DNA of 37,780 bases from Phycisphaerae bacterium (GTDB taxonomy: Bacteria; Planctomycetota; Phycisphaerae; SM23-33). How positions within the stretch are numbered: position 1 is the first letter of the stretch; each line of letters opens with the position of its first letter. Both the position numbers and the translations under genes were made by a program. This document shows, piece by piece, positions 14,849 through 23,407 of the stretch. Under the pieces are notes generated by a model. It saw only the letters and a program-made list of their open reading frames with translations. It searched no databases and was not told the DNA's origin. The stretch lies in the NCBI GenBank assembly GCA_030745875.1, contig JASLNT010000004.1, forward strand, positions 1 through 37,780. The letters run 5' to 3'.

Positions 14849-16117
14849 ATGACTACTCTCTCCAGACGCGGTTTCATTAAAACTCTCACCGCAGGCGTTG
14901 CGATTCCCGCTATTGTACCGTCCAGGGCGCTTGGCCTGGCCGGGACGGTCGCCCCCAGCAACCGTATCGCAATGGGATTCATCGGCACCGGCGGGCGGAT
15001 GAACGCCCTGTTTCGAGGCTTCCTGCCGCAGAAAGACGTCCAGGCGATAGCAGTCGCCGACCCGCGCGACGGACCCCGCCAGGCCGCGGAGAAGAAAACA
15101 AAGGTGGACTCCAAAGCATCCTACCGCGACTTCCGCGAACTGATCGCACGCGACGATATAGACGCGGTCGCAATCGCCAGCCCGGATCACTGGCACGTAC
15201 CGCTGTCGATAGCGGCGATCAAGAGCGGTAAGGACGTCTACTGCGAAAAACCGCTCAGCAACACGATATCCGAAGGGCGGATTCTTGTCGACACCGTCAA
15301 GCGATACGGGGCGGTCTTCCAGCACGGAACACAACTGCACTCGATGGCGACAGTCCACCAGGCCTGCCAACTGGTGCGAAACGGGCGAATAGGCGAACTC
15401 AAGCAGATCGTAATCGGCTCGCCTCCAGGCAAGACCGCCCCGCTTCCGCAGCCCGAGCCGATCCCGAATACAATCGACTACGATCTGTGGCAGGGCCCGG
15501 CGCCGCTGCGTCCCTACAACTCGACCGTCGTCAACAGGGTCGGGTGGTATTTCCTGAGCGACTACTCTCAGAGCGGATGGATCGCCGGTTTTGGCGTACA
15601 CGATATCGACATCGCTCAGTGGGCGATCGGAATGGGGCGGACCGGACCGGTCGAGATCGAAGGACGAGGCGTCTTCCCGAAAGAGGGCCTGTACGACACC
15701 ATCACCACCTATGAACTGCAGTTCACGTATCCAAACGGAGCGAAGCTGCTGATGACCGACACGTCTCGAAACCGCCACGGCGTGACATTCCACGGCTCGG
15801 AGGGAAAAGTTTATACGCGTTACACGATCGAGACCCAGCCCAAGGCGTTGGCCCGAGCGGAATTCAGCCCGGGCGATATCCTGCTGGAGAAAAGCCCCGG
15901 GCACCAGCGGAACTTCCTGGACTGCGTAAAGAGCAGACAGGAACCTGTAACGTCGGCCGAAATAGCGCACCGGGCGACGTCCACCGCGCTTCTGGGCGGA
16001 ATAGCGGTGAAACTCGGACGCAAACTCCGCTGGAACCCTCAGACCGAACAGTTCATAAACGACCCCCAGGCCGACGCCCTCTTAACCTGCGCAATGCGCC
16101 CGCCCTGGCGAGTGTAG
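14849..16117 (+). CDS. Tat-exported Gfo/Idh/MocA oxidoreductase
   Basis: A 422-residue NAD(P)-dependent oxidoreductase of the Gfo/Idh/MocA family. The twin-arginine signal SRRGFIKTL opens the protein, so it is exported folded with its cofactor. The Rossmann motif is MGFIGTGGRM (about 42-51); the catalytic EKP motif is CEKPLS (132-137); SPDHWHVP is also conserved. The C-terminal alpha/beta domain carries WIAGFGVHDIDIAQWAIGMG. The substrate is likely a sugar or polyol but cannot be read from sequence. The start at 14849 was chosen because the Tat signal begins there and AGGAG lies eight bases upstream; the frame is open further upstream inside the preceding gene. Confidence 0.93.
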   Translation: MTTLSRRGFIKTLTAGVAIPAIVPSRALGLAGTVAPSNRIAMGFIGTGGRMNALFRGFLPQKDVQAIAVADPRDGPRQAAEKKTKVDSKASYRDFRELIARDDIDAVAIASPDHWHVPLSIAAIKSGKDVYCEKPLSNTISEGRILVDTVKRYGAVFQHGTQLHSMATVHQACQLVRNGRIGELKQIVIGSPPGKTAPLPQPEPIPNTIDYDLWQGPAPLRPYNSTVVNRVGWYFLSDYSQSGWIAGFGVHDIDIAQWAIGMGRTGPVEIEGRGVFPKEGLYDTITTYELQFTYPNGAKLLMTDTSRNRHGVTFHGSEGKVYTRYTIETQPKALARAEFSPGDILLEKSPGHQRNFLDCVKSRQEPVTSAEIAHRATSTALLGGIAVKLGRKLRWNPQTEQFINDPQADALLTCAMRPPWRV

Positions 16118-16191
16118 AACTGCAGCAGCAACACAAAGCTCTCGTTAATTGCCTTAAGCATACGTATTAGAATGGTGTGTCGAAGCCGTAA

Positions 16192-16256
16192 AGCCCTCCG
16201 GAGGAGGGTGACCTGAACGTAGCCCAGGGCGATTCCGGAGGATGAGCCCTGGGAAT
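16192..16256 (+). repeat. REP-like block, left outer unit
   Basis: Begins AGCCCTCCGGAGGAGGGTGA, a near-perfect palindrome with a GTGA foot, and continues into a second stem, CCCAGGGC (16223-16230) with GCCCTGGG (16246-16253). The unit is 65 bp and is matched in inverted orientation at 16834-16898 with three differences. Confidence 0.85.
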
Positions 16257-16276
16257 AGGGCCCACAAGTAACCCAG

Positions 16277-16302
16277 AGCCCTCCGGAGGAGGGTGATTTG
16301 AA
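16277..16302 (+). repeat. REP-like block, left inner unit
   Basis: A 26-bp unit with the same CCCTCCGGAGGAGGG head as the outer unit but ending TGATTTGAA. Its exact reverse complement is at 16788-16813 on the other side of the transposase gene. Confidence 0.85.
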
Positions 16303-16326
16303 CTCGCCGTCCGCCAGCAATCCCGC

Positions 16327-16773
16327 TCACATCGAGGCTCCGCGTGCGTCGATTCCATGAGCGTCCAACAACCGCGCGAACTCTTCTTCAAGAGTCATCA
16401 CGCGATGATGCTCCTCCTGCCGCGCTATATACGCAACGACCCGCTCGCTCTGGGATCGACTGACGCTGAATGCGGAGTACCCAGCCTGCCAACCAAAATT
16501 CGACGCTTCCGGAATCGTCTTCCTGACCCACGCGGTGGACAGACTTTTCCATCGTTCCATGGCTTTGCTCACCGAGATATCCGGCTTCATGGAGAGCATT
16601 GCGTGAATGTGATTGTCGGTCCCCCCGATGATTCTTGCCACTCCGAAGTCATCTTTCACCATACCACCCATGTAGGCCCAAAGTCGCTCCCTGAACGAAT
16701 CGCAGATGAGCGGCTCACGCTTGCGAGTACTAAAGACAACGTGAACGAGAAGGTTTGTAAACGTGTGTGACAT
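16327..16773 (-). CDS. REP-associated Y1 transposase (IS200-like, HUH)
   Basis: 148 residues, the usual size for a Y1 transposase. The metal-binding HUH motif is in GTDNHIHAML, and the catalytic tyrosine is in RVVAYIARQEEHHR near the C-terminus. The N-terminus MSHTFTNLLVHVVFSTRKREPL is typical of the family. Such enzymes cleave single-stranded DNA at hairpin ends through a tyrosine link. The gene is not accompanied by TnpB. It sits between inverted REP blocks, so it is better described as a domesticated RAYT than an IS200/IS605 element. All catalytic residues are present, so it may be active. The ATG is at 16773 with AGGGG about eight bases upstream. Confidence 0.93.
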   Translation of the reverse strand: MSHTFTNLLVHVVFSTRKREPLICDSFRERLWAYMGGMVKDDFGVARIIGGTDNHIHAMLSMKPDISVSKAMERWKSLSTAWVRKTIPEASNFGWQAGYSAFSVSRSQSERVVAYIARQEEHHRVMTLEEEFARLLDAHGIDARGASM

Positions 16774-16787
16774 TGCGATGCCCCTGT

Positions 16788-16813
16788 TTCAAATCACCCT
16801 CCTCCGGAGGGCT
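16788..16813 (-). repeat. REP-like block, right inner unit
   Basis: Exact reverse complement (26 of 26) of 16277-16302. It overlaps the ribosome-binding and upstream region of the transposase gene, so folding of this hairpin could affect expression of the transposase. Confidence 0.85.
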
Positions 16814-16833
16814 CCATTTGTTTCCTGCAATCC

Positions 16834-16898
16834 ATTCCCAGGGCTCATCCTTCGGAATCACCCTGGGCTACGTTCAGGTTACCCTCCTCCGGAGGGCT
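16834..16898 (-). repeat. REP-like block, right outer unit
   Basis: Reverse complement of 16192-16256 with three substitutions in 65 bp. The 20-base gap to the inner unit (16814-16833) equals the gap on the left but has a different sequence, so only the repeat units, not the spacer, are conserved. Confidence 0.85.
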
Positions 16899-16944
16899 CT
16901 GCCGATACGACAATCCCAATGTACATCGGTGCTTCGGGACGCCC

Positions 16945-18480
16945 CTACGCCCAGTCGGGCAGTGGGACGGTCCGCAGGATCTCCTCTATTGTCGTGACGC
17001 CTGCGCGCAGTTTTTCGACGGCGTCGCCGAGCATCGGGCGGAAACCGGATACTGATTCCAGGTCGATCGCATCGCCCCTCAAAACGATCGACCGCAGTTG
17101 ACCGTTGAACTTCAGCAGTTCAAAAACGCCTGTCTGTCCCTTGTATCCCGTGTTATTGCACGCAGAGCAGCCCTTGCCGCGCACGTGTGAGATGTCTTCA
17201 GGCAGAGACGCAATCCGAGCCAGCATCTCCGGGTCCGGCTCGTACGGCTCGACGCATTTGGGGCATATCCGCCTGACCAGACGCTGGGAGAGAATCCCCG
17301 CCAGCCCGGACACCGCGAGCGATCTGTCGCTGCACAGCACAAGCAGTCTCGCCAGCGCCGATGGAACATCGCGGGCGTGGAGCGTGGTGAAAACGAGATG
17401 TCCCATCTGTGCGGCGCGGAGTGCGGCGCTGGCCGTCTCTTCATCCCTCACTTCACCGATCATGAGCATGTCCGGATTCTGACGCATGAACGCCCGGGAA
17501 TAGTCAGCGAACGACATGTGCATGCTCACCTGCTTCTGATTAACCTTCGGGATCTCGTATTCAATGGGATCTTCGACGGTGAGAATCTTGTTGGCGTCGC
17601 TGTTGATCTCTCTCATCGCCGAATAGAGCGTAGTGGTCTTTCCGCTCGCGGTCGGCCCGGCCACAATCACCAACCCGCCCGGCTGCTTGATGATTTCCTT
17701 GAGCGTTTTGTAGGATGCATCGTCCAGGCCGAGTTTGTCCAGGCTGATGTTTATTCTATCCTCGTCGAGAATTCGCAACACCACGTCCGGTCCGTGCGGA
17801 CCGGGAAGAACGCATATCCGCATGTCAATCTGCCGCACATCACCGCTCTGGTCGGCGTACACAGTCGAGATCCGACCGTCCTGGGCCGCCTTCCGCTCGG
17901 TGATGTCCAGGTCCGAAAGAACCCTCAGGTAGGAGCAGACCTTCTTGATGTTCGCCTTGCTGAACGGAGTGGACTGCTGGGCCAGAATCCCGTCGATACG
18001 GAACCGCAAGTCGATGTCGCTGGCGTACACTTCAATGTGAATGTCGCTGGCGCGGAGCCTGACGGCCTGTGACAGAGCATCGCAAACCATCTTCGCGGTG
18101 CTCTGGTCAGGCGTGAACTCGATCTCATTGTCATGCGCCAGCGCAAGACGCCCCTTACCGACATCAAGGGTCATCACCGATCCTTCATCCGCCGACTCGT
18201 CGCCGAATCCAAAGCCCAGTGCGGCCTCCAGCTCGAACATATTGAGCTGGACTCTCCGTATCTTCCTGCTGACAATTCGCTCAACCTCGAAAACCGCCTG
18301 GTCGTCCGACAGGTCGATCATTCCCAGCGAAACGATGTCGGAAACCTCCTGCGGACTACTCCCGAGAAGCACCACACCGCTGGCCCGGCAGAAGTCCTCA
18401 TCGAGTCTCGTGATGAGTTCCTTGCTGAGCGTGAAATTAGTCAGGTCATCGAAAGAGGTCTGTTCGTTATTCTCTGTCAT
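16945..18480 (-). CDS. GspE/PilB-type secretion ATPase
   Basis: A 511-residue ATPase that powers type II secretion or type IV pilus assembly at the inner membrane. An N-terminal GspE/MshE-N-like domain (about 30-90) is followed by the two-part ATPase: RASDIHIE (144-151), Walker A GPTASGKT (275-282), Asp box TVEDPIEY (301-308), Walker B MLMIGEVRDEE (338-348), His box TTLHARD (365-371), and the zinc-binding CPKC...CSAC pair (406-441). ATG at 18480 is preferred over the TTG two codons upstream because AGGGA lies nine bases before it. No other secretion genes are adjacent; the PilX-like gene at 36.3-37.6 kb is the only possible partner in the window. Confidence 0.95.
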   Translation of the reverse strand: MTENNEQTSFDDLTNFTLSKELITRLDEDFCRASGVVLLGSSPQEVSDIVSLGMIDLSDDQAVFEVERIVSRKIRRVQLNMFELEAALGFGFGDESADEGSVMTLDVGKGRLALAHDNEIEFTPDQSTAKMVCDALSQAVRLRASDIHIEVYASDIDLRFRIDGILAQQSTPFSKANIKKVCSYLRVLSDLDITERKAAQDGRISTVYADQSGDVRQIDMRICVLPGPHGPDVVLRILDEDRINISLDKLGLDDASYKTLKEIIKQPGGLVIVAGPTASGKTTTLYSAMREINSDANKILTVEDPIEYEIPKVNQKQVSMHMSFADYSRAFMRQNPDMLMIGEVRDEETASAALRAAQMGHLVFTTLHARDVPSALARLLVLCSDRSLAVSGLAGILSQRLVRRICPKCVEPYEPDPEMLARIASLPEDISHVRGKGCSACNNTGYKGQTGVFELLKFNGQLRSIVLRGDAIDLESVSGFRPMLGDAVEKLRAGVTTIEEILRTVPLPDWA

Positions 18481-18629
18481 GTGCAATTCCCTGTGAAAAT
18501 ACCCGATTGGGGAGTGTTGAAGTGAATTGTACTGATCCCGCGCGCCGCCCTCCAGCGGAATGTTAGATGGCCATGACAGCCGCCGGAGGATATAGTGCTG
18601 TATAATCTAGAATCTAATGAGGCATTCAA

Positions 18630-20798
18630 ATGACACGCAGCATTCAAACGGTAACACTCCTTTCACTGGCGACGGTTCTGATTCTCGCGGTCGGGGCGAT
18701 GGGAGCACCGCTCGACGAGCCGGCCGATCCGGGATCGGGAGCGGGCGCAATTCCGCGGGGGGCGAAGAATCTGTTTCTCAAAGCCGCATGCACCGCCAAC
18801 AAGGTCTGGTCCAATCGCACACCGGACCTGGCTGTTAACGGTAATCGAAAGGCGGGCGATCACTGGGCCGGGCCGCCAATACCGTCTCAACACACCGTCG
18901 ACCTGAAGACGCCTGCAAAGTTCAACACGATCCGAATGATCACGTACTTCAACGGGCGGCGAAGCTACCAGTACTGTGTGGAGGTCTCGACCGACGGCAA
19001 GGCCTGGGAGCAGGTCGTCGATCAGAGCAAGAACAAAGCCAAAGCAACCGCAGCCGGACAGGTGTTCAAATTCGAGCCGGTCACCGCGAGATACATACGC
19101 ACCACATTCACGAAAAACTCCCAGAACAACGAATCCGGCGGGCATATCGTCGAGATCGAAGGGTACATGATCGACCCGGCCGCAAAGCCCAAACCGACGG
19201 TAAAAGGTCCGCCGCTGTCCGGAGCAACCGGCTCGGTGAACCAGCGATACCAGCGCAACGCAAAACCGCAATTGCCCGATTCCAGGGAATGGTCAACCGT
19301 CGCGTGGCGCGGGGAACGCGTGCACGGGCAGTTTGTAATATGGACCGGAGCCGACCTGAAGGATGTAACGCTGACCGCTTCGACCCTGAAGGGCCCCGGA
19401 GGCAAGACGATTTCCGCCGAACACGTCATCCCGTTCTTCGTTCGCTACACGATGGGCGCCGGACAACTCCTCGGCGACATACTCGAACCGAACAAACCGA
19501 TCGACCTGCCGGGGCGCTCAACGCGCCCGATCTGGCTCAGCGTAAACGTTCCACAAGACGCCGCGCCGGGCGTTTACAACGGAACGCTCGGGGTCAAGGA
19601 CGCCAAAGGCAATTCAGTAACGTTCAAACTTAACGTTGATGTGCTGGATAACGTTCTGCCGGCGCCGAAGAACTGGTCGTTCCACCTGGACCTGTGGCAG
19701 AACCCCTGGGCGATATCACGAATTCACGGTCATAAGCAGTGGTCGCCCCAACACTGGGCCAAACTCAAGGAAGTGCTCACGCTGGCGGCTGGCGCCGGGC
19801 AAAAATGCCTGACCGCAAGCATTGTCAACCAGCCCTGGGGCCACCAGACACAGGACGCATTCGGCTCGATGATCGCCCCGACCCGCAACGCCGACGGCAC
19901 GTGGACGTACGATTACACCGTGTTCGATAATTGGGTCGAGTTCGGTTTCAAGTGCGGTATCGACAGGCAGATCAACTGCTACTCGATGGTGCCATGGGGC
20001 AATAACCTGTACTACCAGGACGCCGCGTCGGGCAAGTACGTGAAGATCACCGCAAAGCCCGGATCGAAAGCATACAGCGATTACTGGGCTCCCCTGCTGA
20101 AAGACTTCGCAAAGCATCTAAAGAGCAAGGGCTGGTTCGAGAAGACCACTATCGCCATGGACGAACGGCATCTCGAGGACATGAAGAACATGATCGCACT
20201 GGTCGACAAAGTCGCACCGGGCATGAAGATCACGCTGGCGGCTAACAAGAACCTCGAGTCGATCATCGACCGGATCCACGACTATTGCTTTGCGATACGA
20301 TTCAAAGCCAAGCCCGCACTGAATCTCAAACGAAGCGCACAAGGTCGCCAGACGACATTCTACGTCTGCTGCGCGCCGCGGCGCCCCAACACGTTCCCGT
20401 TCAGTCCGCCCGCCGAAAGCACATGGCTTGGATGGAACGCCGCCGCCAAGCGGTATACGGGCTTTCTGCGATGGGCGTTCTGCAGCTACAACATAGATCC
20501 GCTGAAGACCACCGACTACCCGCGGCGAAGCTGGCCGACGGGCGATTGCTACCTGATCTACCCGGGCCCGCGGAGTTCGATTCGATTCGAGCGCCTGCGC
20601 GAAGGGATTCAGGATTACGAGAAGATCCGCATCCTCCGCCAGGCCCTGACCAAACAAGGAAAGTCGGGCTCCGCAGGCCTGTCGAAACTCGAAGCAATTC
20701 TCCAGACGGTAGTGAACCGCGACCACACCAATGTGGTCGTACAAGCCAAGAAAGCCCTCGAAGCCCTTTCGCGAAAAACGAAAACGCCGGCCGGCTGA
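18630..20798 (+). CDS. Exported glycoside hydrolase (GH123/DUF4091) with discoidin domain
   Basis: 722 residues with a signal peptide ending near AMGAPLDE. A discoidin/F5-8 C-type carbohydrate-binding domain covers about 48-177 (YQYCVEVSTDGKAWEQV, ARYIRTTF). A beta-sandwich follows (about 225-335, NVPQDAAPGVYNGTLGV), then a TIM-barrel DUF4091/GH123 domain. The Asp511-Glu512 pair in AMDERH fits the GH123 catalytic dyad, which cleaves N-acetylgalactosaminides through the substrate acetamido group; the actual substrate is unknown. The next gene, on the other strand, is a sulfatase, so a sulfated glycan is plausible. The stop codon is directly next to the sulfatase stop. A TATAAT lies about 25 bases before the ATG. 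Confidence 0.9.
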   Translation: MTRSIQTVTLLSLATVLILAVGAMGAPLDEPADPGSGAGAIPRGAKNLFLKAACTANKVWSNRTPDLAVNGNRKAGDHWAGPPIPSQHTVDLKTPAKFNTIRMITYFNGRRSYQYCVEVSTDGKAWEQVVDQSKNKAKATAAGQVFKFEPVTARYIRTTFTKNSQNNESGGHIVEIEGYMIDPAAKPKPTVKGPPLSGATGSVNQRYQRNAKPQLPDSREWSTVAWRGERVHGQFVIWTGADLKDVTLTASTLKGPGGKTISAEHVIPFFVRYTMGAGQLLGDILEPNKPIDLPGRSTRPIWLSVNVPQDAAPGVYNGTLGVKDAKGNSVTFKLNVDVLDNVLPAPKNWSFHLDLWQNPWAISRIHGHKQWSPQHWAKLKEVLTLAAGAGQKCLTASIVNQPWGHQTQDAFGSMIAPTRNADGTWTYDYTVFDNWVEFGFKCGIDRQINCYSMVPWGNNLYYQDAASGKYVKITAKPGSKAYSDYWAPLLKDFAKHLKSKGWFEKTTIAMDERHLEDMKNMIALVDKVAPGMKITLAANKNLESIIDRIHDYCFAIRFKAKPALNLKRSAQGRQTTFYVCCAPRRPNTFPFSPPAESTWLGWNAAAKRYTGFLRWAFCSYNIDPLKTTDYPRRSWPTGDCYLIYPGPRSSIRFERLREGIQDYEKIRILRQALTKQGKSGSAGLSKLEAILQTVVNRDHTNVVVQAKKALEALSRKTKTPAG

Positions 20799-22307
20799 TT
20801 ACTGGATCGATTCTTCGGGCAGTTCCTTTTTGATGCCTTCGTCCAGGGGCATTTTGTCCGGCATCGCGCCGGTCTGGGACATCAGGAGATGCAACTCCTT
20901 CTGGAGATTCTTCACTGTCTCGGCATGCGCAGGATCGTCAATTAGATTCTTCAGTTCGCGGGAATCGGTCTTCAGGTCGTAGAGTTCGGCTTTGTGGCGG
21001 TCGGGCTTACCGTCGCCGTGGGGGTAATGCACGTATTTCCATCGGTCGGTCCTGACGCCCCGAACATTGGGCGTGTACGGGAACTGCTTCTCGTAGTTGT
21101 ATTCGTAATACCACGACTTCCGCCACCGAACGCTCGTGTCTCCGAACAGCGGAGCCCAACTCCGTCCGTGGATATTCTTCAGCGGTGCGGCGCGGCATAT
21201 CTCCAGCACGCTCGGAGCCAGGTCGATATTCAGCACCATCTGGGGCACCTTGGTTCCAGGTCGGATCATTTTGGGATACCTGACCAGCATCGGCACGCGG
21301 ATGGACTCCTCGTGCATCGTGCGTTTGTCGGTCATACCGTGCTCGCCGAGAAACATCCCGTTGTCGCCAGCGAATATAAGCACGGTGTTGTCCAACTGGC
21401 CGATTTCTTTCAGGGCTTCGTATACGCGTGCGACGCTGTCGTCGATGCTCTTGATCGTCGCGGTGTACGATCGCACAAAATGGGCGAACTCCTTTACGCT
21501 CTCAGGTCTCGTGTCGGGGAACTTCTTACGGAATCCGTATATCGGCCCGTAAATACCGTGCCACGTGTCGATCCGCTGGCTGACCCACTTGGGCTTGCCC
21601 GCCAGCGCAAAAGCCGACATCGGATACTTCACGTCGATATCGTCGAAGATTTCAGCGTACTTCGGTTCGGGTGTGAACGGAGTGTGGGCTGCCTTGTGGC
21701 CGAGGACCATCACGAACGGTTTTGTGCGGCCGGCCTTGATCCAGTCGACCGCCATGTCGGTCACGCGCGTAGTGTAGTACCCCTTCTTGACCTGGCGCTG
21801 GCCGTTGATATTGAACGTATTGTCGAAGTACTTGCCCTGGCCTTTATGGCTGACCCAGTAGTCGAATCCCGGGCGGGCGCTGTCGTCCTTCTCCCCCATA
21901 TGCCACTTGCCGATATACGCAGTCTCATAACCCTCCTGCCGCAGACGCATGGGGAAACTGGTCATTTCGCTGGGGTAATCGGTGAAGTTGTTGACCACGC
22001 CGTGCGTATGTGCGTAAAGCCCCGACAGGAACGATGCTCGGCTGGGCGAGCAGAGCGATGTTGTAACGAACATGTTTTCGAACAGCGCGCCTTCGGCCGC
22101 GATGCGATCCAAGCCGGGGGTCTTGAGGAACGGATGACCCGCGCAACTCATCGTGTCCCATCGCTGGTCGTCGGTGAGTATGAATACGACATTGGGGCGT
22201 TTGGGCGAAGAGGCCGCGCCGTTAGGATCTATCCCGCTGTTGCTGCATCCGATTGCGGCGGCTGCTGTTCCGAGTCCAACGTTCCTGAGGAATTCGCGTC
22301 GTTTCAT
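20799..22307 (-). CDS. Exported type I sulfatase
   Basis: 502 residues. The N-terminus MKRREFLRNVGLGTAAAAIGC combines a twin-arginine motif with a lipobox (Cys21). The sulfatase signature is SLCSPSRASFLSG: Cys86 is the residue converted to formylglycine. The metal-binding pair is FILTDDQRWD (Asp46-Asp47), and GKWHMGEKD and DNGMFLGEHG are further active-site segments. Such enzymes remove sulfate esters from algal or animal glycans. Conversion of Cys86 needs a formylglycine-generating or anaerobic enzyme encoded elsewhere. AAGGGCAAG precedes the ATG. The gene converges on the GH123 gene with no intergenic bases. Confidence 0.95.
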   Translation of the reverse strand: MKRREFLRNVGLGTAAAAIGCSNSGIDPNGAASSPKRPNVVFILTDDQRWDTMSCAGHPFLKTPGLDRIAAEGALFENMFVTTSLCSPSRASFLSGLYAHTHGVVNNFTDYPSEMTSFPMRLRQEGYETAYIGKWHMGEKDDSARPGFDYWVSHKGQGKYFDNTFNINGQRQVKKGYYTTRVTDMAVDWIKAGRTKPFVMVLGHKAAHTPFTPEPKYAEIFDDIDVKYPMSAFALAGKPKWVSQRIDTWHGIYGPIYGFRKKFPDTRPESVKEFAHFVRSYTATIKSIDDSVARVYEALKEIGQLDNTVLIFAGDNGMFLGEHGMTDKRTMHEESIRVPMLVRYPKMIRPGTKVPQMVLNIDLAPSVLEICRAAPLKNIHGRSWAPLFGDTSVRWRKSWYYEYNYEKQFPYTPNVRGVRTDRWKYVHYPHGDGKPDRHKAELYDLKTDSRELKNLIDDPAHAETVKNLQKELHLLMSQTGAMPDKMPLDEGIKKELPEESIQ

Positions 22308-22408
22308 ATCTTGCCCTTTCGCGTTTGGAATATCAGGTGCGGCAATGGCATTTAACGCTCACACACGCCCCAGGTCCAATCATTTTCCGCGACGCGACAT
22401 CACAATGC

Positions 22409-22463
22409 TTGACAAGCGGCGATGCGGAAGTGTATTGACACGCTCGAACACCACTAATATTCG
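22409..22463 (+). promoter_or_regulatory. Two overlapping candidate promoters for the GNAT gene
   Basis: TTGACA (22409-22414), 18 bases, TATTGA (22433-22438); and TTGACA (22435-22440), 17 bases, TATTCG (22458-22463). The first gives a normal leader of about 34 bases; the second would give a very short one. Both -35 hexamers are perfect, both -10 hexamers weak. Confidence 0.45.
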
Positions 22464-22478
22464 GAAGCAGGAACAGAT

Positions 22479-22958
22479 ATGTCACAAGAGATTATAGTAC
22501 GGCCAACCAGCGCAAGCGACGTCGATGTCATTGTCGAATTCAATCGAGCGATGGCCCTGGAAACCGAGGGTATTGTGCTTCTGGAAGAGACATCCCGCAA
22601 GGGCGTGATGGAACCGTTCAAGAATCCGAACCTGGGTTTCTATCTGGTCGCCGAGATCGACGGAGAGATTGTCGGATCGCTGATGATAACCACCGAATGG
22701 AGCGATTGGCGTGCGGGGGACTTCTGGTGCGTTCAAAGCGTTTACGTGCGCCCGGACCACCGACGTCGCGGAATCTACCGGAGCCTGTACGGCGCTGTTC
22801 GGGACATGGGCTCGGCGGACAAAAGCGTCTGCGGGTTCAGACTGTACACCGAACGGGACAACACGACCGCACAGCGGGCCTACAAGACCCTGGGAATGGA
22901 GGAACTCGACTACGTAATGTTTGAAGAGTTGAAAGACGGGTTGGAATTCCGCAAATGA
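22479..22958 (+). CDS. GNAT-family N-acetyltransferase
   Basis: A 159-residue Gcn5-related acetyltransferase that moves acetyl from acetyl-CoA to an amine. The acetyl-CoA loop is VRPDHRRRGIYRSLY (about 88-102), preceded by the strand FWCVQSVYV. RLYTERDNTTAQRAYKTLGM is the usual late helix-strand segment. The substrate cannot be read from sequence. A TTGACA-type promoter and GGAA lie upstream of the ATG. The gene is a single unit between the sulfatase (divergent) and a small membrane protein (convergent). Confidence 0.9.
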   Translation: MSQEIIVRPTSASDVDVIVEFNRAMALETEGIVLLEETSRKGVMEPFKNPNLGFYLVAEIDGEIVGSLMITTEWSDWRAGDFWCVQSVYVRPDHRRRGIYRSLYGAVRDMGSADKSVCGFRLYTERDNTTAQRAYKTLGMEELDYVMFEELKDGLEFRK

Positions 22959-22988
22959 CAACCGTCCGCACATGACGACACAGACAGT

Positions 22989-23177
22989 TTACTTCAAATG
23001 CAAGTGAGTATGGGACTGTTGAGCCGACAACCACGCCACAGCAAGGCTGGAACCGCTCGCCACCACACATATTCCCGCAATCAGCCAGTTACCGGCCCTG
23101 AAGCACAAGACAGCCCCAATCGCGGTAAACAGGCTCACATAACAGAGGAGTTTTCGATTATTCACGTGCCGCATCAT
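22989..23177 (-). CDS. Small two-helix membrane protein with His-rich tail
   Basis: 62 residues with two hydrophobic helices, LLCYVSLFTAIGAVLCF and WLIAGICVVASGSSLAVAWL, and a short tail ending HTHLHLK. On the minus strand GGAG and AGGG lie 7-14 bases before the ATG at 23177, and codon use looks coding. No homologous family is recognised. The His-rich end may bind metal, which is a guess. It converges on the GNAT gene with a 30-base gap. Confidence 0.55.
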   Translation of the reverse strand: MMRHVNNRKLLCYVSLFTAIGAVLCFRAGNWLIAGICVVASGSSLAVAWLSAQQSHTHLHLK

Positions 23178-23407
23178 TGTCCCTGCTCCAATGCACCTCG
23201 AAATGACGTCGTTATCTCAAATGCGATCCGCGGTCCGGCGTGCTTCCCACAGCCGCATCACCATACTATTATAGGCGCTGATCCCCGCGCCGGGCGACAA
23301 CATTAATTTGTATCGGCTCGCTCCGGGCCCACAATCCAGTATCACAGTGGTAAAAAGACCTTGAAATCACTGCTGCAAGGCAACCGGCGGTCTGGTAGCA
23401 TATCGTT

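Larger units (their letters stand above)
16192..16898. mobile_element. REP-associated transposase element (RAYT with mirror-image REP blocks)
   Basis: A Y1 transposase gene (16327-16773) is enclosed by two inverted blocks of 111 bp each: 16192-16302 and 16788-16898. In both, an outer 65-bp unit and an inner 26-bp unit are separated by 20 bases of unrelated sequence. The outer units differ at three positions, the inner units are identical. The arrangement matches REP-associated transposases, which act on REP hairpins, rather than a simple insertion sequence. Confidence 0.85.
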
